This document shows, piece by piece, positions 47,206 to 60,868 of a DNA stretch of 64,000 nucleotides. The translations under genes and the position numbers were made by a program. This stretch comes from Acanthornis magna. Taxonomy: Eukaryota; Chordata; Aves; Passeriformes; Acanthizidae. The DNA is taken from positions 806,001 through 870,000 of the forward strand of contig JAWUZG010000139.1 of assembly GCA_036785705.1 (NCBI GenBank). The letters run 5' to 3'. The notes beneath the pieces were generated by a model. The model saw only the letters and a list, made by a program, of their open reading frames with translations, was not told the origin of the DNA and did no database searches. The first letter of the stretch is position 1, and each line of letters starts with the position of its first letter.

Positions 47206-50200
47206 TGCTGGGGAAGTGGACAGCAAGCAAGGGCACTGTTGGTGGTGAAGGGAGAGAGAGCTGCCCAGGAGTGTTGGTGTGGTGAGTTACATGGAGCTCT
47301 ACTTGGGAATTGGGTTTTTTTGCTTGCTGTAAGATATGACTGCTTTCCTATTGTTTTCATAGAGTGCACTCCATTGTACTCTGTGTAGGCTCCCAGGAGT
47401 AGGTTTAGCTTTTCTATGGAGTGGTCAGTAATTGGGATTGAGTTGTCTGTGTCGAATCATTTGTGTTAGGGAAGAGCTGCTTTTCTAGGAATAGATCAGA
47501 TGGGCCATTTGTAAGTGCTGCGGGACAGAGTTACTTAAAGCACTGGCTTTAAGTGTGAGGCTGGGATTGGATGCAGCCGCCGCCAAGGCTCCTGTGTCTG
47601 AGAAGGAGTTGAGAAAGCCAAGGGCTGCTCTCTGGCCCTCGTGACTCAGTGGCCAGGCTGCTCTGGGAGGCTTTGTGTGAATCTGCCAGCACAGCAGCGA
47701 CAGATGTCCCCGAGGAGCTTGTGTGAGTGCAGGTGAGATCAGAGCTCTTGAGCAGCCTGGAGAGCCTGGGGATGTGGCCACGGAGCCGCCAGGATATCTG
47801 GTGACCTCGGGGTTCCTATGAGCAGAGGGAGCACTAAGATGTGCCCATGGCACCTGTGTAAGTGCCTGTGGCTAAAGGGCTCTTTTGCAGCCTGGAGAGC
47901 CTTGGCATGTGGCCATGAAGCCACAGTGCGTGTCTGTGACATCAGAGCGCTTTGGCAGCATGGAAAGGCCTGGAATGGCTGCAGGGGCCAGAGGTGAGTG
48001 CCTGTGACATCAGAGCTGTCCAGCAGCAGCAGGGAGACGGAGGGAATGTCACAGGCCATGCCCTGTGAGTTGCTGTGACAGCGTGGCTCCTTATCAGCGT
48101 GCAGATTGCCGGGATGTTACCCTGCAGGCCCTGGCATTGCCCTTGTTGTGTGTGTTGTTTAGGAAGATAGAGAGAGCCCTGGCATGTCCCCCTGGAAGGC
48201 CAGGGAGTGGCAGTTGCAAAAGAGCTCCTTAGCACTTAGAGACACGTGGGATGTCCCCATGGAGGCACTGTGAGAGCCCGTGACCTCAGAGGTCTTTGGA
48301 AGCTGAGAGAGCCCCGGGATGCCATGGGATGTGAGCATGGGGAGCCTGTGGGCAGGTGTGATGTCCCTGCTTGTGCTGGTGCATCCCCCCCTGCCCTTTT
48401 TTCAGGCTGCAGCATGATATGAGAAATGCTGCTGAGGCCTTGGCCTTGACGAAGGCAGCGGGGCTGAGGTGCTGTGGAGCTTCTGAGAAACGCTGTGTGC
48501 TGCCAGGAAGTGCTGTGTTCTAAGGTGCTCCTGCTTTTTTTGCCTGTTGAACAGACTTTGAAATTTGGTTTTGCCTGGATGGCATCACATTGGTGTTGTC
48601 CCGTGTTCAGGGAAAGCTGCTGATGAGAAGTGGGGCCATGCTGAAGGCTTGTTGTGACTAAAGGCCATGCCTTGGGGCCCTGTAAGCAGGGGTGCCAAAG
48701 GAGGCCCTGGCAGCTGTGCTGGGCCGCAGCAGCGGTGAGCAGCAAAGTCCCTGTGCGTGGGGCCTCTGCCAGCCGGCAGCTGTCCCGTTTGCTGCACTCG
48801 GGGGATCCGCGAAGGAGCACGGCTCCTGGGCCCCCGATCCTGCCGCTCCCCGAGGCCTCAGGCTTTGGCCGCTGAGAAGATGGCAAGGCACGTGAAAGGA
48901 GTATTTCAGTAGCTTGGAGGGGAATTTTGCATCCTAGAGCCTCTTTGTGTGCTTGTGGGAGTGCAGGTGTGCATGCGCTCTCTGCAATGTGGGAGAGGGG
49001 CTGCTCTGGTGGATTCAGAAGTGCTTTAGGTTTGTCCCTAAGTTAGGTCTCGAAGTTCCTGCAGTGCTATGGTAAGGGCTGTGTGGATCCTTTGCTGAGG
49101 GCTTGGGTTCCAGCTCAGTTCTAAGTGAAGCGTTGTGTAGTTGAAGTCCAGTTCAGTTGAAATGCCCTGAACTGCTGTTCCTGCCCTAAGTTGTTGATTT
49201 GAATTTGAGTTATCAAGTGAAATGTTGCTCAAGCTGAAGTGCTCTTAAGGGAAGTGCTCTTGAGCCTTTGGGCATGTTCTTCTTATCCTGACCCTTTCTC
49301 TTCTTTAGAGACACAGCCTCACACACACGGACAGACAGACAGAGATAATTTGGGTTTGATTTCATTTTGGATTGATTGACTCTGGATTTTTGTTTGTTGC
49401 TTTTCCTCACTGTGCTTTGAGCATGGTATAAGTAGTAGAGTGAAGCTTGGCAAGGAAGCTTGTCCTGCTGTGGCTTTGCTATGAAATCTTTCTTTCCTAA
49501 TAGCTTTCCCGTGATTCTCTTGAGTGATGTGCAAGTGCCTGTGCCATCACATCTCTTTAGCAGCGTGGAGCCGCCTGGGATGTCAGCACCGAGGTGCTGG
49601 GAGTGAGTGCTTGTGACACCAGGGCTTCTGGGCAGCGTGTGGACTCCTGGCGTGTGCCTATGGCTGTCCTGGGACAGCCTGTGAGCTCAGTGCTCTTTTG
49701 AAAGCTGGATATCTCTGGCGTGTCCCCAGGGAGTTCCTGTGCCAAGATGTGACCTGCTGGCTCTTTGGCAGCCTGGAGATGGCTGGAGTGTGCCCAGGGG
49801 GCAAGTGTGAGTGTCAGGGACTTGCCAGCTCTTGAGGAGGATGGAGAGTGCAGAGATGTCCCCATGGAGCCCCTGTGAGTGCCTGTGAGCTCAGAAGTCT
49901 ATGGAGGCTTAAGACAGCTGTGATGAAATGGGATGTCAGCAGGGGGGCATGTAATGAAATTTGATCTCCCAGCTTGTGGTGGTGCATTCCTGTCTCCTCC
50001 CCTTTTTGAGCCCCACCATGATCTGAGAAATGCTCCTTAGGCATCGGCCTTGAGGAACTGCAGCTTGGCTGAGCAGCTCTTGAGCTTATGAGAAACACTG
50101 TGTGCTCCCAGGAAGTGCTGCTGTCTAACGTGGTCCTGTTTTGTTTTTTTTTATCGTAACAGCCTTGGAAAAAAACAGCCTTGTTTTTGCCTGAATGGTA

Positions 50201-52042
50201 AACATTGCGTGCCAGTGTGCGTGTCCTCTCCGGAATGTGGCAGAGGGGCTGCTCTCCTGGATTCTGAAGTAGTTTAGAAGCGCAAGGAAGTTCTGCCTGT
50301 AAGTAAAATTACTATTGAGAGATGGTAAATCCTGTGGGGGTCCTTTTCTGAGGTGTTGGGCTTGAGTTCATTTCTATGTGAAGTCTTATTAACTTGAAAT
50401 ATGGTTAGGATTAAATGCTGTTAAGTGTTGTTCCTCTGCTAGGTGGTTAATTTGAAGGTAGAAATTTAAATGTTGCTCAAATGGACGTACTGTTAAGTGA
50501 AGTGCTCTTGAGCCTTTCAAGCGTGTTCATGTAATCCCGACACTTTCTCTCCTTTGGAGACACTCGCACACATACACAGACACAGACAGACAGACATAGG
50601 TAATTTTGGTTTAATTTCATTTTGGATTGATTGGATTTATTTTGTTTCATTTCCTCGCTGTGCCTTAAGCATGGTGTAGGTAGTAGAGTGGAGCTTGGCA
50701 AGGAAGCTTGTCCTGCTGTGGCTTTGCTATGAAATCTTTCTTTCCCGATAGCTTTCCTATGATTCTTTGAGTGATGTGCGAGTGCCTGTGCCATCACATC
50801 TCTTTAGTGAGTGAGTGAAGCTTGGCAAGGAAGCTTGTCGTGCTGTGGCTTTTCCATGAAATCTTTCTTTCCCGATAGCTTTCCTATGATTCTTGGAGTG
50901 ATGTAAAAGTGCCTGTGCCATCACATCTCTTTAGCAGCGTGGAGCCACCTGGGATGTCAGCACCGAGGTGCTGGGAGTGAGTGCCTGTGACACCAGGGCT
51001 TCTGGGCAGCGTGCGGACTGCTGGCGTGTTCCTATGGCTGTCCTGGGACGGCCTGTGAGCTCAGTGTTCTTTTGAAAGCTGGATAGCTCTGGCGTGTCCC
51101 CAGGGAGTTCCTGTGCCAAGATGTGACCTGCTGGCTCTTTGGCAGCCTGGAGATGGCTGGAGTGTGCCCAGGGGGCAAGTGTGAGTGTCAGGGACTTGCC
51201 AGCTCTTGAGGAGGATGGAGGGTGCAGGGATGTCCCCATGGAGGCCCTGTGAGTGCCTGTGAGCTGGCGGCACCTTAGCAGCGTGAGACTCGTGGGCTGT
51301 CAGCCCTGAGAGCCTGTTGAAGGCCGTGATGTGCGTGCAGAGAGGTTTGTCAAATGGGAGAGTCGTGGCATGTCCCTATGGAGCCGCTGGGGTTGTGTGT
51401 GCCCTCAGTGTTCTTGAGGAGCCTCGAGAGCCCTGGGATGGCCCCATGGAAGCGCAGGGAGTGCCTGTGCCATAACAGCGGTGCCTGATGAGATCAAAGG
51501 GCCCTGGGATGTCAGCTTGGAATGGCTGTGAGTGCCTGAGAGCACACGTCTGTCCCTCATGGCCGGAGAGGTGTGGCAGGTGCCCATGGTAGGTGTGTGA
51601 GTGCAGGTGAGCTCAGGGCTCTGCAGAAGGCTGTAGGCCTGTGGGCTGTGAGGCTGGAAGGCCTGGGAGTGCTTTGGAGCTGAGTGCTCTGTAGCAGTCG
51701 GGAGCCGCCTGGGAGGTTGTAGCAGGATGCTTTGGGCCGGCTGCTTTGCCTTGGAACGTGGTGCAGGCACTTGGAGCATGTGCTATTTGCAAATGTCTCC
51801 AGGTGTCTTTCAGAGGGCCAGCGTGTGTTGTTTTGGCCTTGAATTCTGCTGAAAGTCCTTCTGGCAAGGAAGCCTGCATGAAGGTGCTGCTAGTGAGGCA
51901 AAGATTTGGCAGCTGAGCTGCTGCCGGGAGTTGCAGGCGTCTGCCTGACAGTCAGTCCCTTGAGAGTGTCAATGTGCAGTCAGTCCCCTTTCCTAGGGGA
52001 GGTTTTTCTAGCGTGTTCCTCCTTGGAGTGTGTGAGGGCTCC
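47206..52042. repeat. Array unit 4 (long, 4837 bp)
   Basis: Shares private variants with unit 5: CTTATCAGCGTGCAG, GCATCCTAGAGCC, GTGCTATGGTAAGG and ACACACACGGACAG. It has its own single-base loss at about 49274. Confidence 0.95.
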
Positions 52043-55000
52043 TGCTGGGGAAGTGGACAGCAAGCAAGGGCACTGTTGGTGGTGAAGGGAGAGAGAGCTG
52101 CCCAGGAGTGTTGGTGTGGTGAGTTACATGGAGCTCTACTTGGGAATTGGGTTTTTTTGCTTGCTGTAAGATATGACTGCTTTCCTATTGTTTTCATAGA
52201 GTGCACTCCATTGTACTCTGTGTAGGCTCCCAGGAGTAGGTTTAGCTTTTCTATGGAGTGGTCAGTAATTGGGATTGAGTTGTCTGTGTCGAATCATTTG
52301 TGTTAGGGAAGAGCTGCTTTTCTAGGAATAGATCAGATGGGCCATTTGTAAGTGCTGCGGGACAGAGTTACTTAAAGCACTGGCTTTAAGTGTGAGGCTG
52401 GGATTGGATGCAGCCGCCGCCAAGGCTCCTGTGTCTGAGAAGGAGTTGAGAAAGCCAAGGGCTGCTCTCTGGCCCTCGTGACTCAGTGGCCAGGCTGCTC
52501 TGGGAGGCTTTGTGTGAATCTGCCAGCACAGCAGCGACAGATGTCCCCGAGGAGCTTGTGTGAGTGCAGGTGAGATCAGAGCTCTTGAGCAGCCTGGAGA
52601 GCCTGGGGATGTGGCCACGGAGCCGCCAGGATATCTGGTGACCTCGGGGTTCCTATGAGCAGAGGGAGCACTAAGATGTGCCCATGGCACCTGTGTAAGT
52701 GCCTGTGGCTAAAGGGCTCTTTTGCAGCCTGGAGAGCCTTGGCATGTGGCCATGAAGCCACAGTGCGTGTCTGTGACATCAGAGCGCTTTGGCAGCATGG
52801 AAAGGCCTGGAATGGCTGCAGGGGCCAGAGGTGAGTGCCTGTGACATCAGAGCTGTCCAGCAGCAGCAGGGAGACGGAGGGAATGTCACAGGCCATGCCC
52901 TGTGAGTTGCTGTGACAGCGTGGCTCCTTATCAGCGTGCAGATTGCCGGGATGTTACCCTGCAGGCCCTGGCATTGCCCTTGTTGTGTGTGTTGTTTAGG
53001 AAGATAGAGAGAGCCCTGGCATGTCCCCCTGGAAGGCCAGGGAGTGGCAGTTGCAAAAGAGCTCCTTAGCACTTAGAGACACGTGGGATGTCCCCATGGA
53101 GGCACTGTGAGAGCCCGTGACCTCAGAGGTCTTTGGAAGCTGAGAGAGCCCCGGGATGCCATGGGATGTGAGCATGGGGAGCCTGTGGGCAGGTGTGATG
53201 TCCCTGCTTGTGCTGGTGCATCCCCCCCTGCCCTTTTTTCAGGCTGCAGCATGATATGAGAAATGCTGCTGAGGCCTTGGCCTTGACGAAGGCAGCGGGG
53301 CTGAGGTGCTGTGGAGCTTCTGAGAAACGCTGTGTGCTGCCAGGAAGTGCTGTGTTCTAAGGTGCTCCTGCTTTTTTTGCCTGTTGAACAGACTTTGAAA
53401 TTTGGTTTTGCCTGGATGGCATCACATTGGTGTTGTCCCGTGTTCAGGGAAAGCTGCTGATGAGAAGTGGGGCCATGCTGAAGGCTTGTTGTGACTAAAG
53501 GCCATGCCTTGGGGCCCTGTAAGCAGGGGTGCCAAAGGAGGCCCTGGCAGCTGTGCTGGGCCGCAGCAGCGGTGAGCAGCAAAGTCCCTGTGCGTGGGGC
53601 CTCTGCCAGCCGGCAGCTGTCCCGTTTGCTGCACTCGGGGGATCCGCGAAGGAGCACGGCTCCTGGGCCCCCGATCCTGCCGCTCCCCGAGGCCTCAGGC
53701 TTTGGCCGCTGAGAAGATGGCAAGGCACGTGAAAGGAGTATTTCAGTAGCTTGGAGGGGAATTTTGCATCCTAGAGCCTCTTTGTGTGCTTGTGGGAGTG
53801 CAGGTGTGCATGCGCTCTCTGCAATGTGGGAGAGGGGCTGCTCTGGTGGATTCAGAAGTGCTTTAGGTTTGTCCCTAAGTTAGGTCTCGAAGTTCCTGCA
53901 GTGCTATGGTAAGGGCTGTGTGGATCCTTTGCTGAGGGCTTGGGTTCCAGCTCAGTTCTAAGTGAAGCGTTGTGTAGTTGAAGTCCAGTTCAGTTGAAAT
54001 GCCCTGAACTGCTGTTCCTGCCCTAAGTTGTTGATTTGAATTTGAGTTATCAAGTGAAATGTTGCTCAAGCTGAAGTGCTCTTAAGGGAAGTGCTCTTGA
54101 GCCTTTGGGCCATGTTCTTCTTATCCTGACCCTTTCTCTTCTTTAGAGACACAGCCTCACACACACGGACAGACAGACAGAGATAATTTGGGTTTGATTT
54201 CATTTTGGATTGATTGACTCTGGATTTTTGTTTGTTGCTTTTCCTCACTGTGCTTTGAGCATGGTATAAGTAGTAGAGTGAAGCTTGGCAAGGAAGCTTG
54301 TCCTGCTGTGGCTTTGCTATGAAATCTTTCTTTCCTAATAGCTTTCCCGTGATTCTCTTGAGTGATGTGCAAGTGCCTGTGCCATCACATCTCTTTAGCA
54401 GCGTGGAGCCGCCTGGGATGTCAGCACCGAGGTGCTGGGAGTGAGTGCTTGTGACACCAGGGCTTCTGGGCAGCGTGTGGACTCCTGGCGTGTGCCTATG
54501 GCTGTCCTGGGACAGCCTGTGAGCTCAGTGCTCTTTTGAAAGCTGGATATCTCTGGCGTGTCCCCAGGGAGTTCCTGTGCCAAGATGTGACCTGCTGGCT
54601 CTTTGGCAGCCTGGAGATGGCTGGAGTGTGCCCAGGGGGCAAGTGTGAGTGTCAGGGACTTGCCAGCTCTTGAGGAGGATGGAGAGTGCAGAGATGTCCC
54701 CATGGAGCCCCTGTGAGTGCCTGTGAGCTCAGAAGTCTATGGAGGCTTAAGACAGCTGTGATGAAATGGGATGTCAGCAGGGGGGCATGTAATGAAATTT
54801 GATCTCCCAGCTTGTGGTGGTGCATTCCTGTCTCCTCCCCTTTTTGAGCCCCACCATGATCTGAGAAATGCTCCTTAGGCATCGGCCTTGAGGAACTGCA
54901 GCTTGGCTGAGCAGCTCTTGAGCTTATGAGAAACACTGTGTGCTCCCAGGAAGTGCTGCTGTCTAACGTGGTCCTGTTTTGTTTTTTTTTATCGTAACAG

Positions 55001-56867
55001 CCTTGGAAAAAAACAGCCTTGTTTTTGCCTGAATGGTAAACATTGCGTGCCAGTGTGCGTGTCCTCTCCGGAATGTGGCAGAGGGGCTGCTCTCCTGGAT
55101 TCTGAAGTAGTTTAGAAGCGCAAGGAAGTTCTGCCTGTAAGTAAAATTACTATTGAGAGATGGTAAATCCTGTGGGGGTCCTTTTCTGAGGTGTTGGGCT
55201 TGAGTTCATTTCTATGTGAAGTCTTATTAACTTGAAATATGGTTAGGATTAAATGCTGTTAAGTGTTGTTCCTCTGCTAGGTGGTTAATTTGAAGGTAGA
55301 AATTTAAATGTTGCTCAAATGGACGTACTGTTAAGTGAAGTGCTCTTGAGCCTTTCAAGCGTGTTCATGTAATCCCGACACTTTCTCTCCTTTGGAGACA
55401 CTCGCACACATACACAGACACAGACAGACAGACATAGGTAATTTTGGTTTAATTTCATTTTGGATTGATTGGATTTATTTTGTTTCATTTCCTCGCTGTG
55501 CCTTAAGCATGGTGTAGGTAGTAGAGTGGAGCTTGGCAAGGAAGCTTGTCCTGCTGTGGCTTTGCTATGAAATCTTTCTTTCCCGATAGCTTTCCTATGA
55601 TTCTTTGAGTGATGTGCGAGTGCCTGTGCCATCACATCTCTTTAGTGAGTGAGTGAAGCTTGGCAAGGAAGCTTGTCGTGCTGTGGCTTTTCCATGAAAT
55701 CTTTCTTTCCCGATAGCTTTCCTATGATTCTTGGAGTGATGTAAAAGTGCCTGTGCCATCACATCTCTTTAGCAGCGTGGAGCCACCTGGGATGTCAGCA
55801 CCGAGGTGCTGGGAGTGAGTGCCTGTGACACCAGGGCTTCTGGGCAGCGTGCGGACTGCTGGCGTGTTCCTATGGCTGTCCTGGGACGGCCTGTGAGCTC
55901 AGTGTTCTTTTGAAAGCTGGATAGCTGTGGCGTGTCCCCAGGGAGTTCCTGTGCCAAGATGTGACCTGCTGGCTCTTTGGCAGCCTGGAGATGGCTGGAG
56001 TGTGCCCAGGGGGCAAGTGTGAGTGTCAGGGACTTGCCAGCTCTTGAGGAGGATGGAGGGTGCAGGGATGTCCCCATGGAGGCCCTGTGAGTGCCTGTGA
56101 GCTGGCGGCACCTTAGCAGCGTGAGACTCGTGGGCTGTCAGCCCTGAGAGCCTGTTGAAGGCCGTGATGTGCGTGCAGAGAGGTTTGTCAAATGGGAGAG
56201 TCGTGGCATGTCCCTATGGAGCCGCTGGGGTTGTGTGTGCCCTCAGTGTTCTTGAGGAGCCTCGAGAGCCCTGGGATGGCCCCATGGAAGTGCAGGGAGT
56301 GCCTGTGCCATAGCAGCGGTGCCTGATGAGATCAAAGGGCCCTGGGATGTCAGCTTGGAATGGCTGTGAGTGCCTGAGAGCACACGTCTGTCTCTCATGG
56401 CCGGAGAGCTGTGGCAGGTGCCCATGGTAGGTGTGTGAGTGCAGGTGAGCTCAGGGCTCTGCAGAAGGCTGTAGGCCTGTGGGCTGTGAGGCTGGAAGGC
56501 CTGGGAGTGCTTTGGAGCTGAGTGCTCTGTAGCAGTCGGGAGCCGCCTGGGAGGTTGTAGCAGGATGCTTTGGGCCGGCTGCTTTGCCTTGGAACGTGGT
56601 GCAGGCACTTGGAGCATGTGCTATTTGCAAATGTCTCCAGGTGTCTTTCAGAGGGCCAGCGTGTGTTGTTTTGGCCTTGAATTCTGCTGAAAGTCCTTCT
56701 GGCAAGGAAGCCTGCTAGTGAGGCAAAGATTTGGCAGCTGAGCTGCTGCCGGGAGTTGCAGGCGTCTGCCTGACAGTCAGTCCCTTGAGAGTGTCAATGT
56801 GCAGTCAGTCCCCTTTCCTAGGGGAGGTTTTTCTAGCGTGTTCCTCCTTGGAGTGTGTGAGGGCTCC
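52043..56867. repeat. Array unit 5 (long, 4825 bp)
   Basis: Closest to unit 4. It carries a 13-base deletion near 56714, where GCCTGCATGAAGGTGCTGCT is reduced to GCCTGCT between short TGC repeats. Confidence 0.95.
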
Positions 56868-59800
56868 TGCTGGGGAAGTGGACAGCAAGCAAGGGCACTG
56901 TTGGTGGTGAAGGGAGAGAGAGCTGCCCAGGAGTGTTGGTGTGGTGAGTTACATGGAGCTCTACTTGGGAATTGGGTTTTTTTGCTTGCTGTAAGATATG
57001 ACTGCTTTCCTATTGTTTTCATAGAATGCACTCCATTGTACTCTGTGTAGGCTCCCAGGAGTAGGTTTAGCTTTTCTATGGAGTGGTCAGTAATTGGGAT
57101 TGAGTTGTCTGTGTCGAATCATTTGTGTTAGGGAAGACCTGCTTTTCTAGGAATAGATCAGATGGGCCATTTGTAAGTGCTGCGGGACAGAGTTACTTAA
57201 AGCACTGGCTTTAAGTGTGAGGCTGGGATTGGATGCAGCCGCCGCCAAGGCTCCTGTGTCTGAGAAGGAGTTGAGAAAGCCAAGGGCTGCTCTCTGGCCC
57301 TCGTGACTCAGTGGCCAGGCTGCTCTGGGAGGCTTTGTGTGAATCTGCCAGCACAGCAGCGACAGATGTCCCCGAGGAGCTTGTGTGAGTGCAGGTGAGA
57401 TCAGAGCTCTTGAGCAGCCTGGAGAGCCTGGGGATGTGGCCACGGAGCCGCCAGGATATCTGGTGACCTCGGGGTTCCTATGAGCAGAGGGAGCACTAAG
57501 ATGTGCCCATGGCACCTGTGTAAGTGCCTGTGGCTAAAGGGCTCTTTTGCAGCCTGGAGAGCCTTGGCATGTGGCCATGAAGCCACAGTGCGTGTCTGTG
57601 ACATCAGAGCGCTTTGGCAGCATGGAAAGGCCTGGAATGGCTGCAGGGGCCAGAGATGAGTGCCTGTGACATCAGAGCTGTCCAGCAGCAGCAGGGAGAC
57701 GGAGGGAATGTCACAGGCCATGCCCTGTGAGTTGCTGTGACAGCGTGGCTCCTTAGCAGTGTGCAGATTGCCGGGATGTTACCCTGCAGGCCCTGGCATT
57801 GCCCTTGTTGTGTGTGTTGTTTAGGAAGATAGAGAGAGCCCTGGCATGTCCCCCTGGAAGGCCAGGGAGTGGCAGTTGCAAAAGAGCTCCTTAGCACTTA
57901 GAGACACGTGGGATGTCCCCATGGAGGCACTGTGAGAGCCCGTGACCTCAGAGGTCTTTGGAAGCTGAGAGAGCCCCAGGATGCCATGGGATGTGAGCAT
58001 GGGGAGCCTGTGGGCAGGTGTGATGTCCCTGCTTGTGCTGGTGCATTCCCCCCTGCCCTTTTTTCAGGCTGCAGCATGATATGAGAAATGCTGCTGAGGC
58101 CTTGGCCTTGACGAAGGCAGCGGGGCTGAGGTGCTGTGGAGCTTCTGAGAAACACTGTGTGCTGCCAGGAAGTGCTGTGTTCTAAGGTGCTCCTGCTTTT
58201 TTTGCCTGTTGAACAGACTTTGAAATTTGGTTTTGCCTGGATGGCATCACATTGGTGTTGTCCTGTGTTCAGGGAAAGCTGCCGATGAGAAGTGGGGCCA
58301 TGCTGAAGGCTTGTTGTGACTAAAGGCCATGCCTTGGGGCCCTGTAAGCAGGGGTGCCAAAGGAGGCCCTGGCAGCTGTGCTGGGCCGCAGCAGCGGTGA
58401 GCAGCAAAGTCCCTGTGCGTGGGGCCTCTGCCAGCCGGCAGCTGTCCCGTTTGCTGCACTCGGGGGATCCGCGAAGGAGCACGGCTCCTGGGCCCCCGAT
58501 CCTGCTGCTCCCCGAGGCCTCAGGCTTTGGCCGCTGAGAAGATGGCAAGGCACGTGAAAGGAGTATTTCAGTAGCTTGGAGGGGAATTTTGCCTCGTAGA
58601 GCCTCTTTGTGTGCTTGTGGGAGTGCAGGTGTGCATGCGCTCTCTGCAATGTGGGAGAGGGGCTGCTCTGGTGGATTCAGAAGTGCTTTAGGTTTGTCCC
58701 TAAGTTAGGTCTCGAAGTTCCTGCAGTGCTAATGTAAGGGCTGTGTGGATCCTTTGCTGAGGTCTTGGGTTCCAGCTCAGTTCTAAGTGAAGCGTTGTGT
58801 AGTTGAAGTCCAGTTCAGTTGAAATGCTCTTAACTGCTGTTCCTGCCCTAAGCTGTTCATTTGAATTTGAGTTATCAAGTGAAGTGTTGCTCAAGCTGAA
58901 GTGCTCTTAAGGGAAGTGCTCTTGAGCCTTTGGGCCATGTTCTTCTTATCCTGACCCTTTCTCTTCTTTAGAGACACAGCCTCACGCACACGGACAGACA
59001 GACAGAGATAATTTGGGTTTGATTTCATTTTGGATTGATTGACTCTGGATTTTTGTTTGTTGCTTTTCCTCACTGTGCTTTAAGCATGGTATAAGTAGTA
59101 GAGTGAAGCTTAGCAAGGAAGCTTGTCCTGCTGTGGCTTTTCCATGAAATCTTTCTTTCCCGATAGCTTTCCTATGATTCTTGGAGTGATGTAAAAGTGC
59201 CTGTGCCATCACATCTCTTTAGCAGCGTGGAGCCGCCTGGGATGTCAGCACCGAGGTGCTGGGAGTGAGTGCCTGTGACACCAGGGCTTCTGGGCAGCGT
59301 GTGGACTCCTGGCATGTGCCTATGGCTGTCCTGGGACAGCCTGTGAGCTCAGTGTTCTTTTGAAAGCTGGATATCTCTGGCGTGTCCCCAGGGAGTTCCT
59401 GTGCCGAGATGTGACCTCCTGACTCTTTGGCAGCCTGGAGATGGCTGGAGTGTGCCCAGGGGGCAAGTGTGAGTGTCAGGGACTTGCCAGCTCTTGAGGA
59501 GGATGGAGGGTGCAGGGATGTCCCCATGGAGGCCCTGTGAGTGGCCGTGAGCTGGCGGCACCTTAGCAGCGTGAGACTCGTGGGCTGTCAGCCCTGAGAG
59601 CCTGTTGAAGGCCGTGATGTGCGTGCAGAGAGGTTTGTCAAATGAGAGAGTCGTGGCATGTCCCTATGGAGCCGCTGGGGTTGTGTGTGCCCTCAGTGTT
59701 CTTGAGGAGCCTCGAGAGCCCTGGGACGGCCCCGTGGAAGCGCAGGGAGTGCCTGTGACATAGCAGCGGTGCCTGATGAGATCAGAGGGCCCTGGGATGT

Positions 59801-60330
59801 CAGCTTGGAATGGCTGTGAGTGCCTGAGAGCACACGTCTGTCTCTCATGGCTGGAGAGGTGTGGCAGGTGCCCATGGTAGGTGTGTGAGTGCAGGTGAGC
59901 TCAGGGCTCTGCAGAAGGCTGTAGGCCTGTGGGCTGTGATGCTGGAAGGCCTGGGAGTGCTTTGGAGCTGAGTGCTCTGTAGCAGTCGGGAGCCGCCTGG
60001 GAGGTTGTAGCAGGATGCTTTGGGCCGGCTGCTTTGCCTTGGAACGTGGTGCAGGCACTTGGAGCATGTGCTATTTGCAAATGTCTCCAGGTGTCTTTCA
60101 GAGGGCCAGCGTGTGTTGTTTTGGCCTTGAATTCTGCTGAAAGTCCTTCTGGCAAGGAAGCCTGCATGAAGGTGCTGCTAGTGAGGCAAAGATTTGGCAG
60201 CTGAGCTGCTGCCGGGAGTTGCCGGCGTCTGCCTGACAGTCAGTCCCTTGAGAGTGTCAATGTGCAGTCAGTCCCCTTTCCTAGGGGAGGTTTTTCTAGC
60301 GTGTTCCTCCTTGGAGTGTGTGAGGGCTCC
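56868..60330. repeat. Array unit 6 (short, 3463 bp)
   Basis: Second short form, with the same 1374-base absence as unit 2. Some variants match the right part of unit 1 (GTGCCGAGATGTGACCTCCT). Confidence 0.95.
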
Positions 60331-60868
60331 TGCTGGGGAAGTGGACAGCAAGCAAGGGCACTGTTGGTGGTGAAGGGAGAGAGAGCTGCCCAGGAGTGTT
60401 GGTGTGGTGAGTTACATGGAGCTCTACTTGGGAATTGGGTTTTTTTGCTTGCTGTAAGATATGACTGCTTTCCTATTGTTTTCATAGAGTGCACTCCATT
60501 GTACTCTGTGTAGGCTCCCAGGAGTAGGTTTAGCTTTTCTATGGAGTGGTCAGTAATTGGGATTGAGTTGTCTGTGTCGAATCATTTGTGTTAGGGAAGA
60601 GCTGCTTTTCTAGGAATAGATCAGATGGGCCATTTGTAAGTGCTGCGGGACAGAGTTACTTAAAGCACTGGCTTTAAGTGTGAGGCTGGGATTGGATGCA
60701 GCCGCCGCCAAGGCTCCTGTGTCTGAGAAGGAGTTGAGAAAGCCAAGGGCTGCTCTCTGGCCCTCGTGACTCAGTGGCCAGGCTGCTCTGGGAGGCTTTG
60801 TGTGAATCTGCCAGCACAGCAGCGACAGATGTCCCCGAGGAGCTTGTGTGAGTGCAGGTGAGATCAGA
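60331..60868. repeat. Array unit 7 (partial, 538 bp)
   Basis: Matches the first 538 bases of a unit and stops within GTGAGATCAGA, where other units continue GCTCTTG but this one enters unique AT-rich sequence. Confidence 0.95.

Larger units (their letters stand above)
34069..60868. repeat. Tandem array of 3.46/4.84-kb higher-order units
   Basis: Six head-to-tail units plus a partial seventh, phased on TGCTGGGGAAGTGGACAGCA at 34069, 38906, 42369, 47206, 52043, 56868 and 60331. Units are almost identical over kilobases, with scattered substitutions. Each unit is built of degenerate monomers of 68-70 bases, for example marked by ATCAGAGC-like words at 34601, 34669, 34737, 34804, 34872 and 34941. 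A monomer typically reads GTGAGTGCCTGTGACATCAG then AGC-, CAGCCTGGAGAGCC- and GGGATGT-like words. Each unit also has an AT-richer segment with (GACA)n. Several overlapping minus-strand frames of 60-216 codons recur in every unit but show no protein family, and I do not call them genes. Confidence 0.97.

Noticed and set aside
34069..60868. CRISPR-like array
   Set aside because: The units are kilobases long and near-identical, with no short repeats alternating with unique spacers, in a vertebrate context.
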